Under the pieces are notes generated by a model. The model did no database searches and had not been told where the DNA came from. It was given only the letters and a program-made list of their open reading frames with translations. 64,000 nucleotides of DNA from Phycisphaeraceae bacterium. GTDB lineage: Bacteria > Planctomycetota > Phycisphaerae > Phycisphaerales > UBA1924. The first letter of the stretch is position 1; each line of letters starts with the position of its first letter. The stretch covers positions 62,001 through 126,000 of the forward strand of contig JAHCJI010000001.1 in the NCBI GenBank assembly GCA_026126305.1. Reading direction: 5' to 3'. Made by a program: the position numbers and the translations under genes. Below are positions 1 through 8,832 of the stretch, in pieces.

Positions 1-22
1 GCAGCACGATGGAGCGGGTCAT
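1..22 (-). CDS. start of a gene cut by the left edge
   Basis: The HEAT-repeat gene on the minus strand ends in ATGA, and the ATG of that overlap opens a second frame that reads M-T-R-S-I-V-L before the window ends. A 4-nt stop/start overlap is the usual mark of translational coupling, so a downstream partner is likely. Only seven codons are visible and no function can be given. Confidence 0.4.
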
Positions 23-2247
23 GCCACGGCCTCCTTCTGCCGTTCGGCTTTGCGCCAACGCTGGCGGGCCTCGGCCTCGAGGCTTCCCAAGCACGCCGCG
101 GCCCGGGCACGGGCGGCGGGGTCGCTGTCGTGGCGGGCCATGTCGGCGATGACGGCGGCCAGGTCGGTCCATCGTTGGCCCAGGGCCCGCTCGGGCCCAC
201 GCCGCAGCACGCGCGAGGCCACCCAGAGCCCCGAGACGCGGTGGGCCGGCCGTTCGTCGCCCAGCATGGCGCGCAGGGCGTTCTCGCACGCGCGTCGGAC
301 GGCCGGGTCGGGCTTGGCCTCCACGCCCACCAGGCCGCTGCGGACGGCGTTGGCCCGCACACGCTGGTGGTCGTCCAAGGCCAGGTCGGCGATGTGCTCG
401 GCGGGCGTGTCGCTCAGGCCCCGGCGGCGGCGGTCTTCCAGGGCCTCGATGGCGTTGGCCCGCACACGCGGGGCCGGGTATCGGCAGGCGGCCAGGATCG
501 CCCGGCCGGCTTCGGGTGCGGGGGCAAAGGACAGCGCCCGCAGGGCCGTGGCGGCAATGAACTGCCTGGGGTCGTCCTCGCCGAGCCCACCGGCCGGGCC
601 CGCGGCCAGGACGGCGGCCAGGAGGGCGCCGCGGACGTGCTCGTTGCTGGCGGGCAGGCCCAGCCGGCGTGCCAGGGCGATGGCGGCAACACGCTCGCCG
701 GGCTGGCCTTGCTCGATGGCACGCACCAGCCATTGCGCGTCGGCGTCGGTGCGCTTCAGGGCGGCCATGGCGGCGCAGGCGGCCGAGGGGCCACAGGGGC
801 CCAGACCCAGGCGGGCCAGTTCCTGGAGGCCCAGAGCACGTACCGCCGCGTCGGGATGCCTAGTCAGCGCCCGCAGTCGCACATCGGGCGTCTGGCCGGC
901 GGCGGGGATGGCTTCGAGTGGGTCGCCCAGGGTGCTCTGTCGCAGCACGGCCGACCGCGCGATGGTCGGGTGGGGGTCAAAAGCGAGGTCCTCGATGAGC
1001 GTGGGCGGTCCGCCTCGGACGAGGGCCAGCCGCACGCGTGGGTCGTCGTCGCCCAGCCTTGGCGCGAGCACGCGGGCCCGGGTGGCGCGGTCGACGCCCA
1101 GCGCCGCCAGCCATTCGGGCAGGCCCGCGCGGGCCTGGGCCGACAACCGCTCGATGGTGGCCTCGCTCGGTACGGGGCAGGCCTCGGGCCAATCCAGGGG
1201 CAGCGTGGCGTCGGGGTCTTGACCGTTGTTCGACACTCGCACCTTGGGTTTGGCGTGCAGCGAAGCGACCCGGCTGGTCCGCAAACGCCGACGGGTGAGA
1301 TGGACCCGTTCCAGGACGGCCTCGTGCTCGGCGGGGGTGTTGGCCCGGGCCAGTCGATCGCTGGCGGCCTGGGCGAGGTGGTCCAGGGTGATCCAAGCCA
1401 GGGCCCGCTGCCGTGCCAGGGGCATGTCGGCCTTTCGTAAGACGGTTCGCAGGGCGGCATGGGCCCCCTTGCTCTGGCTGGTGGGCTTTTGGGCGAGCCA
1501 CTGGGCCAGCGGGCCGCCAAGCCCACGACGACCGGCCGACACGTTGGCCTCGGTCAGCAGCGTCATGGCGCTGAGTAGGACACCAAAGCGGCGGTGCTGG
1601 TCAAAGTTGGCCACGGCCAGCGCGATGACCGACTCGACGCCTTCGACCGGGGCGGTTGCCGACTCACCTTCCAAGGCGGAAACGCTCGAGTCGATCTCGG
1701 CGGCCTTGCCGGTGGCGCGGACGAGCGCCCGCTCGGCGGCCTGGGCGACGCCCCGGTCTTCGTCGGCCAGCATTGGCGCGGTCAGCCGCAGGGCCGTTAA
1801 GGAGCCCACCAGGCCCGCCAGTTCGGCGGCGGCGGCCCGGGCCCGTGGGTCGTCGTGCCGGGCGGCCCGATCGATCGCCCGCAGCCATCGGGCCTGGGGG
1901 CCGACGGCCAGAGCGGCGGGACGCATGCCTTCGGGCACGGCGTGCCAATGCCGGGCGAGTTGGTAGACGGCCTCCTCGCCCGCGGGCTGGGCGTGTCCGC
2001 CGAAAACCAAGCGGCCCAGGCGGGCGATGGTGTTGGCCACGGGCGTGAGACGCTCTCCCCGAGCCGCCCGGCGGATGAGCCATGCGGCCGCCCGCCGCTG
2101 GTCGGCTTCGTCGAGCCAGGGCAGGGCCTCTCCCAAGGCCATCGCCCGCAGGCCGGCGGGCAGGATGCGGGCCCGGCGCAGCCCTTCCGATCGGCCCAGG
2201 TCGGCGTGGGCTTCCAGGTCCGGGCTCGTGCGGCGTTGCTCGGCCAT
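19..2247 (-). CDS. HEAT-repeat protein, 742 aa
   Basis: A long soluble protein made almost entirely of Ala/Leu/Arg-rich helical pairs, with recurring segments of the type DDPRVRLALVRG, HPDAAVRALGLQEL and DPAARARAAACLGSL. These are HEAT/armadillo-like repeats, which normally serve as protein-binding scaffolds. No catalytic motif, signal peptide or membrane helix is visible. The frame is open further upstream, but that extension is Arg/Pro-rich and unlike the body of the protein, so I take the ATG at 2247 (M-A-E-Q-R-R). It is divergent from ileS and overlaps the next minus-strand gene by 4 nt. The partner protein is unknown. Confidence 0.8.
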   Translation of the reverse strand: MAEQRRTSPDLEAHADLGRSEGLRRARILPAGLRAMALGEALPWLDEADQRRAAAWLIRRAARGERLTPVANTIARLGRLVFGGHAQPAGEEAVYQLARHWHAVPEGMRPAALAVGPQARWLRAIDRAARHDDPRARAAAAELAGLVGSLTALRLTAPMLADEDRGVAQAAERALVRATGKAAEIDSSVSALEGESATAPVEGVESVIALAVANFDQHRRFGVLLSAMTLLTEANVSAGRRGLGGPLAQWLAQKPTSQSKGAHAALRTVLRKADMPLARQRALAWITLDHLAQAASDRLARANTPAEHEAVLERVHLTRRRLRTSRVASLHAKPKVRVSNNGQDPDATLPLDWPEACPVPSEATIERLSAQARAGLPEWLAALGVDRATRARVLAPRLGDDDPRVRLALVRGGPPTLIEDLAFDPHPTIARSAVLRQSTLGDPLEAIPAAGQTPDVRLRALTRHPDAAVRALGLQELARLGLGPCGPSAACAAMAALKRTDADAQWLVRAIEQGQPGERVAAIALARRLGLPASNEHVRGALLAAVLAAGPAGGLGEDDPRQFIAATALRALSFAPAPEAGRAILAACRYPAPRVRANAIEALEDRRRRGLSDTPAEHIADLALDDHQRVRANAVRSGLVGVEAKPDPAVRRACENALRAMLGDERPAHRVSGLWVASRVLRRGPERALGQRWTDLAAVIADMARHDSDPAARARAAACLGSLEAEARQRWRKAERQKEAVA

Positions 2248-2351
2248 GGTCCTCGATTCGGTCTCCGGGGCGGTACCGGGGTTGCGAAAGATAGCGGCCC
2301 GGCGGGGTGCGGGTCGGCGTGCGGCTGTGGTATCGTCCGTGCGGCTCGCCC

Positions 2352-2392
2352 GACCACACAAGACCGGACCACACAAGTCCTCACCACTCAAG
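2352..2392. repeat. three 15-bp direct repeats upstream of ileS
   Basis: GACCACACAAG occurs at 2352-2362 and again at 2367-2377, and a variant CACCACTCAAG lies at 2382-2392. The copies are exactly 15 bp apart. They sit in the 349-bp gap between the divergent HEAT and ileS genes (2248-2596). They could be regulator boxes or a simple tandem duplication. Nothing else recognisable lies in this gap apart from the hairpins listed separately. Confidence 0.5.
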
Positions 2393-2458
2393 GTTGCCTC
2401 GTGGGGGTTGTCTAGGATTGTGCATGGCCACCACGCCCGCAGTGCGTCGAATTATGTC

Positions 2459-2508
2459 GCCCCGTTGAGGGGCCAGCCTGATCCGAGCGGCTTGCGCTTC
2501 CCAAGCCG
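2459..2508 (+). promoter_or_regulatory. two hairpins in the ileS leader
   Basis: GCCCC (2459-2463) can pair with GGGGC (2469-2473), and CGGCTTG (2488-2494) with CAAGCCG (2502-2508) across a 7-nt loop. The second is followed by a pyrimidine tract (TCCCCCTTTCTCC), not a clear U-run. The ileS start is 88 nt downstream. A leader control element is possible, but there is no T-box sequence that I can recognise. Confidence 0.3.
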
Positions 2509-2596
2509 TCCCCCTTTCTCCGTACCATCGCTATCCATGTTCTCACTGCCCAGGCGACCGGAGACCCGGCGCACGGGCCAACGCGGAGCGTGCCCC

Positions 2597-5566
2597 ATGA
2601 CCGAATCGACCCGGCCAGCCCCCAAGAGCCATGCCAGTCAGCCCGACCCTGCGGGCAAAGCCGACAAGAACCGCTATCGCCAGACCTTGAACCTGCCCGA
2701 GACGGGCTTTCCCATGCGGGCGGGGCTGGTGACCAACGAACCGGCGAGCCTGGAGCGCTGGGCGAAGGCCGGGCTATACGAGAAGCTGCGCCGGCAGCGC
2801 TCGGACGCGCCCAAGTTCGCCTTCCATGACGGGCCGCCCTATGCCAACGGGTCGATCCACCTGGGCCACCTGACCAACAAGTGCCTGAAGGACTTCGTGG
2901 TCCGCAGCCAGGGGCTCCTTGGCAAGGACTGCCCGTTCGTGCCGGGGTGGGACTGCCACGGCCTGCCCATCGAGCACAAGGTCATGGGCGAACTGATCAA
3001 GAGCAAGAAGATCAAGGAACTTGAGGGCCTGGACGCGTGGGAGCGTCGCGCCAGAGTGCGGGCCGAGTGCGAGCAGTACGCCCGGACGTACGTCGAGTTG
3101 CAGAGCTCGCAGATGGTGCGGCTGCTGACGCTGGCCGACTATGCGCACCCTTACCTGACGATCCAGCCCGAGTTCGAGAAGGCCGTCGCCGAGGTGTTGG
3201 CCGACCTGTGCGCGCGGGGGCTGGTGTACCGCGCCCTCAAGCCCGTCCACTGGTCCATCGCCAACGAGACGGCCCTGGCCGAGGCCGAGTTGGAGTACAT
3301 GGATCGTGAGGACACCTCGGTCTTCGTCGACTTCGAGGCGGCGGATAAGGAAAAGGTCTACGACGCCTTTGGCATCTCCGACGCCGATCGGCCGGGCCAG
3401 ACGCCCAGTTTCATGATCTGGACGACCACGCCCTGGACGTTGCCGGCGAACCTGGCCTTGGCGGTAGGCGCGAAGTTCACGTACGCGCTGGCGCGCATCG
3501 ACGGCAACCTGACCGTTGTCGCCGAGGCGTTGCTTGAGCGTGTTGCCAAGGCGGCCAAGGCCGAGGACGTCCACGTGCTGGCGACGACCTCGGGCGCTTC
3601 GCTGGTGGGTTTGAAGTATCGCCACCCGTTCCTGGACACCACGCCCACGGGGCAGGAGTGCTCCGACGCGTGCTGGACGGTGTACGACGCTGAGTATGTC
3701 ACGCTTGAGGACGGCACGGGGCTGGTGCATACCGCGCCGGGGCATGGCGCCGAGGACTACGAGACGGGTAAGCGCGTGGGGCTTCCTATCTATTGCCCGG
3801 TGCTGGGCAACGGCGTGTACGACGACAGCACGCCCGAGTGGCTTCGCGGGCAGAGCATCTGGAAGGCCAACGACGCCATCACCGAGCGTTTGCGCCACAG
3901 CGGGCACCTGTTCCACAGCGAGGTGTTCACGCACAGTTATCCGCACGACTGGCGCAGCAAGACGCCGGTGATCTTCCGCTGCACCGAGCAGTGGTTCGTG
4001 GCGATCGACGGCAAGTACAGCATCGATGGCGACGAGCCCAGGAGCCTGCGCGAGCGGGCGCTGTGGTCGGTCGACGCGAGCAATCCAGAGAGCGTGCATT
4101 TCGTCCCCGCGTGGGCCCGCAACCGCCTGCGCGGGATGTTGGAGAGCCGACCCGACTGGTGCATCAGCCGCCAGCGGGCGTGGGGGCTGCCCATCCCCGC
4201 GTTCCATACGGAAGACGGGACGGCGGTCATGACGCCTTCGCTGGTGCGGCACATGGCCGAGGTGTTTGGCGTGCACGGCAGCGACGCGTGGTTTACCAAG
4301 AGCGCCGCGGAGTTGCTCAAAGGCTGGGACCCTGCAAGCGACGCCGATCTTCCCGAGGCATTGAAGGGATTGGACAAGGCCACGCTGCGCAAGGGCGAGG
4401 ACATCTTGGACGTGTGGTTCGAGAGCGGCGCGACGTGGAACGCCGTCATGCGCCGGCGTCTGGGCGTGTTCCCCGTCGAGCTCTACCTGGAGGGCAGCGA
4501 CCAGCACCGCGGCTGGTTCCAGTCGAGCCTGGCGTGCGCGCTGGGGTCGGTGGGCGTGCCTCCCTACAAGGCCGTGGTGACGCACGGGTTCATGGTCGAC
4601 AAGGACGGGCAGAAGCTGAGCAAGAGCCGGGGCGACACGATCGAAGCGCTCTTTACCAAGTATGGCAGCGACGTGCTGCGCTGGTGGGTGGCCTCGCTCA
4701 GTTACGAGAACGACGCCAAGGTCGACGACGAGTTCTTCAACATCGCCGGCGAGGCCTACCGCAAGGTGCGCAATACCCTGCGATTCATGCTGGGCAACCT
4801 GGGCGATTTCGACGCCGCCGAGATGGTGGACCTCAAGGCCATCCCCGGCACGAGCATCGACGCCTGGGCGCTCGAACAGTTCGAGGAGCTCAGCCGCGAC
4901 GTGCTGGCCGCGTACGAGCGGTACGAGTTCCGCGTGGCGCACGCCCGGCTGTACGCGTTCTGCAACGACACGCTCAGCGCGGTATACCTGGCGGCGATCA
5001 AGGACCGCCTCTACTGCGACCCCAAGGACGCCCCGCGTCGCCGGCGCACGCAATCGGTGTTGCACCACGTCACGGACGGTCTGTGCCGCCTGCTGGCGCC
5101 CATCCTTCCGCACACCGCCGACGAGGCCTATCGCGCCCTGCGCCGCGTGCCGGACGAGGACGTGCAGGCCAGTGTCCACCTGGAGGCGGCGCTGGGTGCC
5201 ACGGGCGTGCGGGCCGACGCGCGTTGGCCCAGGGTGATGGACATGCGCGATAAGGCCTTGGCGGCCATCGAGCAGGCCCGAGGGCCCGCCGACAAGGGCG
5301 GCCTGGGCATCGACAACCCGTTGGATGCTGGGGTCTCGCTGCCAAGCAGCGATGGGATCCTGGATGGGTTCGACCCCGTTGATCTGGCCGACCTGCTGGG
5401 CGTGAGCCTGGTGTCGGTGTCACCCGGAGGTGCCGAGGTCGTCGTGACCGACCGGCGCAGCGAGCAACGATGCGAGCGATCCTGGAAGCGTGATGGCACC
5501 GTGCGTCCGAGGAGCGATGGCGGGCTGCTGAGCGACCGGGACGCGGAGGCGCTGGGTCTGTCGTGA
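2597..5566 (+). CDS. ileS: isoleucyl-tRNA synthetase, 989 aa
   Basis: Class I aminoacyl-tRNA synthetase that charges tRNA-Ile in the cytoplasm. The HIGH motif is HLGH at residues 88-91 in PYANGSIHLGH. The editing (CP1) domain follows. The second signature is KLSKS near residue 673, preceded by the conserved GSDQHRGWFQSS. The anticodon-binding domain is in the C-terminal third. The ATG at 2597 gives the usual family length; an upstream extension is Arg-rich and not family-like. At the extreme C-terminus, where most bacterial IleRS carry a four-cysteine zinc module (CERCW...CxRC), this protein has RCERSWKRDG and no further cysteines, so zinc binding there looks lost. The gene is monocistronic or leads into the kinase gene 117 nt downstream. 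Confidence 0.97.
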   Translation: MTESTRPAPKSHASQPDPAGKADKNRYRQTLNLPETGFPMRAGLVTNEPASLERWAKAGLYEKLRRQRSDAPKFAFHDGPPYANGSIHLGHLTNKCLKDFVVRSQGLLGKDCPFVPGWDCHGLPIEHKVMGELIKSKKIKELEGLDAWERRARVRAECEQYARTYVELQSSQMVRLLTLADYAHPYLTIQPEFEKAVAEVLADLCARGLVYRALKPVHWSIANETALAEAELEYMDREDTSVFVDFEAADKEKVYDAFGISDADRPGQTPSFMIWTTTPWTLPANLALAVGAKFTYALARIDGNLTVVAEALLERVAKAAKAEDVHVLATTSGASLVGLKYRHPFLDTTPTGQECSDACWTVYDAEYVTLEDGTGLVHTAPGHGAEDYETGKRVGLPIYCPVLGNGVYDDSTPEWLRGQSIWKANDAITERLRHSGHLFHSEVFTHSYPHDWRSKTPVIFRCTEQWFVAIDGKYSIDGDEPRSLRERALWSVDASNPESVHFVPAWARNRLRGMLESRPDWCISRQRAWGLPIPAFHTEDGTAVMTPSLVRHMAEVFGVHGSDAWFTKSAAELLKGWDPASDADLPEALKGLDKATLRKGEDILDVWFESGATWNAVMRRRLGVFPVELYLEGSDQHRGWFQSSLACALGSVGVPPYKAVVTHGFMVDKDGQKLSKSRGDTIEALFTKYGSDVLRWWVASLSYENDAKVDDEFFNIAGEAYRKVRNTLRFMLGNLGDFDAAEMVDLKAIPGTSIDAWALEQFEELSRDVLAAYERYEFRVAHARLYAFCNDTLSAVYLAAIKDRLYCDPKDAPRRRRTQSVLHHVTDGLCRLLAPILPHTADEAYRALRRVPDEDVQASVHLEAALGATGVRADARWPRVMDMRDKALAAIEQARGPADKGGLGIDNPLDAGVSLPSSDGILDGFDPVDLADLLGVSLVSVSPGGAEVVVTDRRSEQRCERSWKRDGTVRPRSDGGLLSDRDAEALGLS

Positions 5567-5640
5567 TTGCGACGCGCGTCTTTTGCGCTTTTCTTTCTGG
5601 TGTTGATCGCCTGCAACGTCCGAAAACGCACCGCGCATCG

Positions 5641-5660
5641 GTGTTGCTGAAAAGCAACAC
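5641..5660 (+). other. hairpin with GAAA tetraloop before the kinase gene
   Basis: GTGTTGCT (5641-5648) and AGCAACAC (5653-5660) form a perfect 8-bp stem closed by GAAA, a GNRA tetraloop. It lies 22 nt upstream of the chosen kinase start. There is no U-run after it, so an intrinsic terminator for ileS is unlikely; RNA processing or translational control is possible. Confidence 0.45.
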
Positions 5661-5682
5661 AGCCCTGGGTGCTGGCGTGCCG

Positions 5683-6513
5683 ATGAGCGATGCGATGGAG
5701 CATCATCGCGACAACGACCCGTCGAAACGACCCGCAAAGCCGCAGGGCCGCCCCTCCCCCGGCGTGCCGGGGATGGTGCCCGTGGCCGACAAACTCACGA
5801 GCCTTGCTCATGACTTGAACAACTTATTGGACGGTTCGATGCGGCAGTTGGCACTGGCCCGTCAGTCGCTGGACGCCGAGCTGAGCGCCGTGGCTGCCCG
5901 GGAGCTCGAGGGTGTTCGCCAGAACGTGATCACGGCGTACCGGGCGATGGAGCGGATGTGCGACATCCTGCACGCGACCTTGAGCGGTGCCGCAGGCGGC
6001 GCGGGTTCTCCGACCGTGGCCCGGGGCAAGCCGATCTCGTTGGCCGAGGCTGCTGAACACGCGCTGGCGGTCGTCGGCCCGATGGCCGCCGAGGCGTTGG
6101 CACACCTGGATGGCCAACTGGACCCTGGCGCGCAAGAGGTGCCCGCTGGCCCGGTGTACCCGCTGCTGCTCAACGGCCTGCGCAATGCGATCGAATCGGT
6201 GCAGCGGACGGGCCGACCGGGCCGCGTGAGCCTGTTGGTGCGTGTTGAGCATGATGAGGACGCGGGCCCGGTGGTGGTGCTGGAGATCCGCGACAGTGGT
6301 GCGGGGCTGGACGTCTCGCTGCCGGCAAGCCGTCTCTTTGAGCCGGGTGTGACGAGCAAATCCAAGGGCTTTGGCCTGGGGCTTGCTATCAGCGCCGAAG
6401 TGGCGCGAGACCTGGGCGGCACGCTGGAACTTTCTCCCAGCCGAGAGGGCGGGGCCGTGCTTCGGGCGCGGTACCCGGTACCGCAAGATCGTGGTGCCGA
6501 GAGCGTCGGGTAG
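5683..6513 (+). CDS. soluble sensor histidine kinase, 276 aa
   Basis: Two-component histidine kinase without membrane segments, so it must sense a cytoplasmic cue or a partner. The phosphoacceptor box is SLAHDLNNLL with the histidine at residue 43. The ATPase domain shows an N-box (LLNGLRNAIESV), a G1 box (IRDSGAGLD), an F-box (LFEPGVTSK) and a G2 box (GFGLGLAIS). There is no separate sensor domain: only about 30 disordered residues precede the H-box. Reading could begin at a GTG (5563) that overlaps the ileS stop, but that extension runs through the GAAA hairpin and is not kinase-like, so I take ATG 5683. It is followed after 6 nt by its probable cognate regulator. Confidence 0.9.
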   Translation: MSDAMEHHRDNDPSKRPAKPQGRPSPGVPGMVPVADKLTSLAHDLNNLLDGSMRQLALARQSLDAELSAVAARELEGVRQNVITAYRAMERMCDILHATLSGAAGGAGSPTVARGKPISLAEAAEHALAVVGPMAAEALAHLDGQLDPGAQEVPAGPVYPLLLNGLRNAIESVQRTGRPGRVSLLVRVEHDEDAGPVVVLEIRDSGAGLDVSLPASRLFEPGVTSKSKGFGLGLAISAEVARDLGGTLELSPSREGGAVLRARYPVPQDRGAESVG

Positions 6514-6519
6514 GCCGCG

Positions 6520-8001
6520 ATGTCCCCTGATACCGTGACGAAACCTGTCAAGCCCGGTGTTGCCTGCCCCAAGGTGCTGGTGGTCGACGACGACCCGATC
6601 ATCGCCGAGAGCCTGGCCGAGTTCCTCGTGCGCGAGGGGTACGAAGCGGCGACGGCCTTCGACGCGGCCGAAGCGCTCGAAGCCTTGGCCAAGGCCGAGC
6701 AGCACACCGACGGTCCCAGCCGCGTGCCGCACCCATACGACCTGGCGATCTGTGACGTGTCGATGCCGGGCATGGGCGGGATGGACCTGCTGGCCCACAT
6801 CCAGAAGGAGCACGACGCGGCGGTGATCATGCTGACGGGCTATGGCACGATCGAGTCGGCCGTCGAGGCGTTGCGGCTTGGCGCGAGCGACTACCTGACC
6901 AAGCCGGTGGTCGACAGCGAGCTGCGCGTGTCGCTCGAGCGGGCGCTGGGCCAGCACAAGTTGCTCAGCGAGAACCGGCGCCTGAAGCAGCAGTTGGCCG
7001 GACGGTACGGGCTCGAGGGCATCGTGGGACGCGACCACCGCGTGCAACGCATCTTCGAGTTGATCGAGGCGGTGGCACCCAGCCGGACGACGGTGCTGAT
7101 GACCGGCGAGAGCGGGGTGGGCAAGAGCCTGATCGCCCGGGCCATCCACCAGAACAGCCCGCGGCGCGATAAGCCCTTCGTAGAGATCTCGTGCGGGTCG
7201 ATTCCCGAGACGCTGCTGGAGAGCGAACTTTTCGGGCACGTCAAGGGTGCCTTCACGGGTGCGCACGCCGACAAGGCCGGTCGCTTCCTGGCGGCTGACG
7301 GAGGGACGCTGTTCCTTGATGAGATCAACAGCGCGAGCCCGGGCATGCAGTTGAAACTGCTGCGGGTGTTGCAGGAGCGCCGCTTCGAGCCTGTGGGCAG
7401 CAACGAGACCATCGAGGTCGACACGCGCGTGGTGCTGGCCAGCAACCAGCCGCTGGAGGACCTGGTGGCCGCCGGCACGTTCCGGCAAGACCTTTACTAC
7501 CGCATCAACGTGGTCAAGATCGAGATCCCGCCGCTGCGTGAGCGTTTGAACGACGTGCCCATGCTGGCCGAGCACTTCCTCAAGAGCCACGCCGACGAGT
7601 TGGGCAAGGCGCTGCTGGGTTTCAGCGACGAGGCGATGGACGCGTTGCGGCGGTATGCGTACCCGGGCAACGTGCGAGAGTTGCAGAACATCGTGGAGCG
7701 GGCGGCGGTGCTGACAAGGACCCCGACGATCCAGGTGCACGATCTGCCTCCGCAGGTGGTCGAGAACGCCACGGGCCCGCTGACACCAGCAACACTTCGT
7801 GTCACTGCGGACGAGGAAGAAACGCCCTGGGTCCCGATGTCCCTGGCCGACGCATTGCGAGAGCCCGAGCGGCGGATCATCCTCAAGGCTTTGAAGGCCA
7901 ACGGCTGGAACCGCCAGCAGACCGCCGACGATCTGGGCATTAACCGCACGACGCTTTACAAGAAGATGAAGGCTCTGGGGCTCGAAGACGACCGCGAATG
8001 A
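6520..8001 (+). CDS. NtrC-family sigma-54-dependent response regulator, 493 aa
   Basis: Bacterial enhancer-binding protein. Receiver domain at residues 18-137 with phosphoacceptor Asp79 (CDVSMPG). AAA+ domain with Walker A GESGVGKS (196-203), an intact GAFTGA loop (243-248) that contacts sigma-54, Walker B GGTLFLDEI and an arginine-finger region. A Fis-type helix-turn-helix ends the protein (NRQQTADDLGINRTTLYKK). All motifs needed to open sigma-54 promoters are present. It lies 6 nt after the histidine kinase, so the two almost certainly form one signalling pair. Target genes are not evident; I did not find a convincing -24/-12 promoter nearby by eye. Confidence 0.95.
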   Translation: MSPDTVTKPVKPGVACPKVLVVDDDPIIAESLAEFLVREGYEAATAFDAAEALEALAKAEQHTDGPSRVPHPYDLAICDVSMPGMGGMDLLAHIQKEHDAAVIMLTGYGTIESAVEALRLGASDYLTKPVVDSELRVSLERALGQHKLLSENRRLKQQLAGRYGLEGIVGRDHRVQRIFELIEAVAPSRTTVLMTGESGVGKSLIARAIHQNSPRRDKPFVEISCGSIPETLLESELFGHVKGAFTGAHADKAGRFLAADGGTLFLDEINSASPGMQLKLLRVLQERRFEPVGSNETIEVDTRVVLASNQPLEDLVAAGTFRQDLYYRINVVKIEIPPLRERLNDVPMLAEHFLKSHADELGKALLGFSDEAMDALRRYAYPGNVRELQNIVERAAVLTRTPTIQVHDLPPQVVENATGPLTPATLRVTADEEETPWVPMSLADALREPERRIILKALKANGWNRQQTADDLGINRTTLYKKMKALGLEDDRE

Positions 8002-8021
8002 GGCCTGCCATGCTCGCCCCA

Positions 8022-8027
8022 TATACT
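8022..8027 (+). promoter_or_regulatory. -10-like box 5 nt before the xth start
   Basis: TATACT at 8022-8027 is followed by only 5 nt and then the ATG at 8033. Transcription starting about 7 nt after the box would begin at or within the start codon, giving a leaderless mRNA. No good -35 hexamer is visible 17 bp upstream. Confidence 0.35.
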
Positions 8028-8032
8028 GGGCC

Positions 8033-8821
8033 ATGCGCGTGGCGACGTGGAACATCAACGGCATCCGCTCGGCTTGGAAGAAGGGGCTGGGCGATCGGCT
8101 CGCGTCGATCGATGCCGACGTGGTGCTGTTGCAAGAGGTACGGGCCATGCGAGAGCAGGCACCCGGCGCGCTGCTGGAATCCGGCGGCTACCACGTTGTG
8201 TGGAACCCCGCCGATCGGCCGGGGTATTCGGGAACGGCGTTGCTCAGCCGCGTGGAGCCCAGGCGGGTCGTGTATGGACTGCACGATGGCCCGAGCGAAG
8301 GCGACGAGGAAGGGCGGTTGCTGACAGCCGACCTGGGCGGGCTGGTGGTGGCCTGCGTGTACCTGCCCTCGGGCTCTTCGGGCGAGCATCGCCAGGCGGT
8401 GAAGGACCAGTGGATGCCCAGGTTTGGGGATTGGGCCCAGCCGCTGCGTCGCAAGCGGACGCCCGTGCTGCTGGGCGGCGACCTGAACGTGGCCCACACC
8501 GAGCGGGACATCTTCCATTGGAAGAGCAACCAGAACACCAGCGGCTTCTTGCCGCACGAGAGGGAGTGGATGGGCGGGCTGCTGTCGGGCGGCTGGCACG
8601 ACCTGATCCGCGAGAAGCACGGCGATGTGGACGGGCCTTACAGCTGGTGGAGCAACCGAGGGCAGGCCCGGGCTTTGGACCGGGGCTGGCGGATCGACTA
8701 CCTGCTGGCCAACGCGGCGGCGAAAAAATTGGTCCTGGATTGCTGGATCGACCGCGATGCTGCCGATGGGATCTCCGACCATGCGCCGGTGGTGGCCCAG
8801 TTGGACCTGCCGGCACCGTGA
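8033..8821 (+). CDS. xth: exodeoxyribonuclease III, 262 aa
   Basis: Mg-dependent AP endonuclease and 3'-5' exonuclease of the ExoIII/APE1 (EEP) family, acting in base excision repair. The N-terminus MRVATWNINGIRS, the metal-binding Glu35 (VVLLQE), the GGDLNVAHTERD segment, the RIDYLLAN segment and the C-terminal SDHAPV motif (catalytic His) are all intact. The length is normal. Spacing from the regulator gene is 31 nt. It has no Shine-Dalgarno; a -10-like TATACT sits directly upstream. Confidence 0.95.
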   Translation: MRVATWNINGIRSAWKKGLGDRLASIDADVVLLQEVRAMREQAPGALLESGGYHVVWNPADRPGYSGTALLSRVEPRRVVYGLHDGPSEGDEEGRLLTADLGGLVVACVYLPSGSSGEHRQAVKDQWMPRFGDWAQPLRRKRTPVLLGGDLNVAHTERDIFHWKSNQNTSGFLPHEREWMGGLLSGGWHDLIREKHGDVDGPYSWWSNRGQARALDRGWRIDYLLANAAAKKLVLDCWIDRDAADGISDHAPVVAQLDLPAP

Positions 8822-8832
8822 AGGAGGCTCGC

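Noticed and set aside
2400..2596. T-box riboswitch before ileS
   Set aside because: The conserved T-box sequence and specifier stem are not visible; only two simple hairpins.
2774..5179. Long open frame opposite to ileS (about 800 codons)
   Set aside because: High-GC coding DNA keeps the antisense frame open; the peptide is His/Arg/Val-rich with no domain, while the plus strand encodes all IleRS motifs.
5563..5682. GTG start of the kinase overlapping the ileS stop
   Set aside because: It would add 40 residues with no kinase character through a GAAA hairpin; ATG 5683 is more likely, though coupling cannot be excluded.
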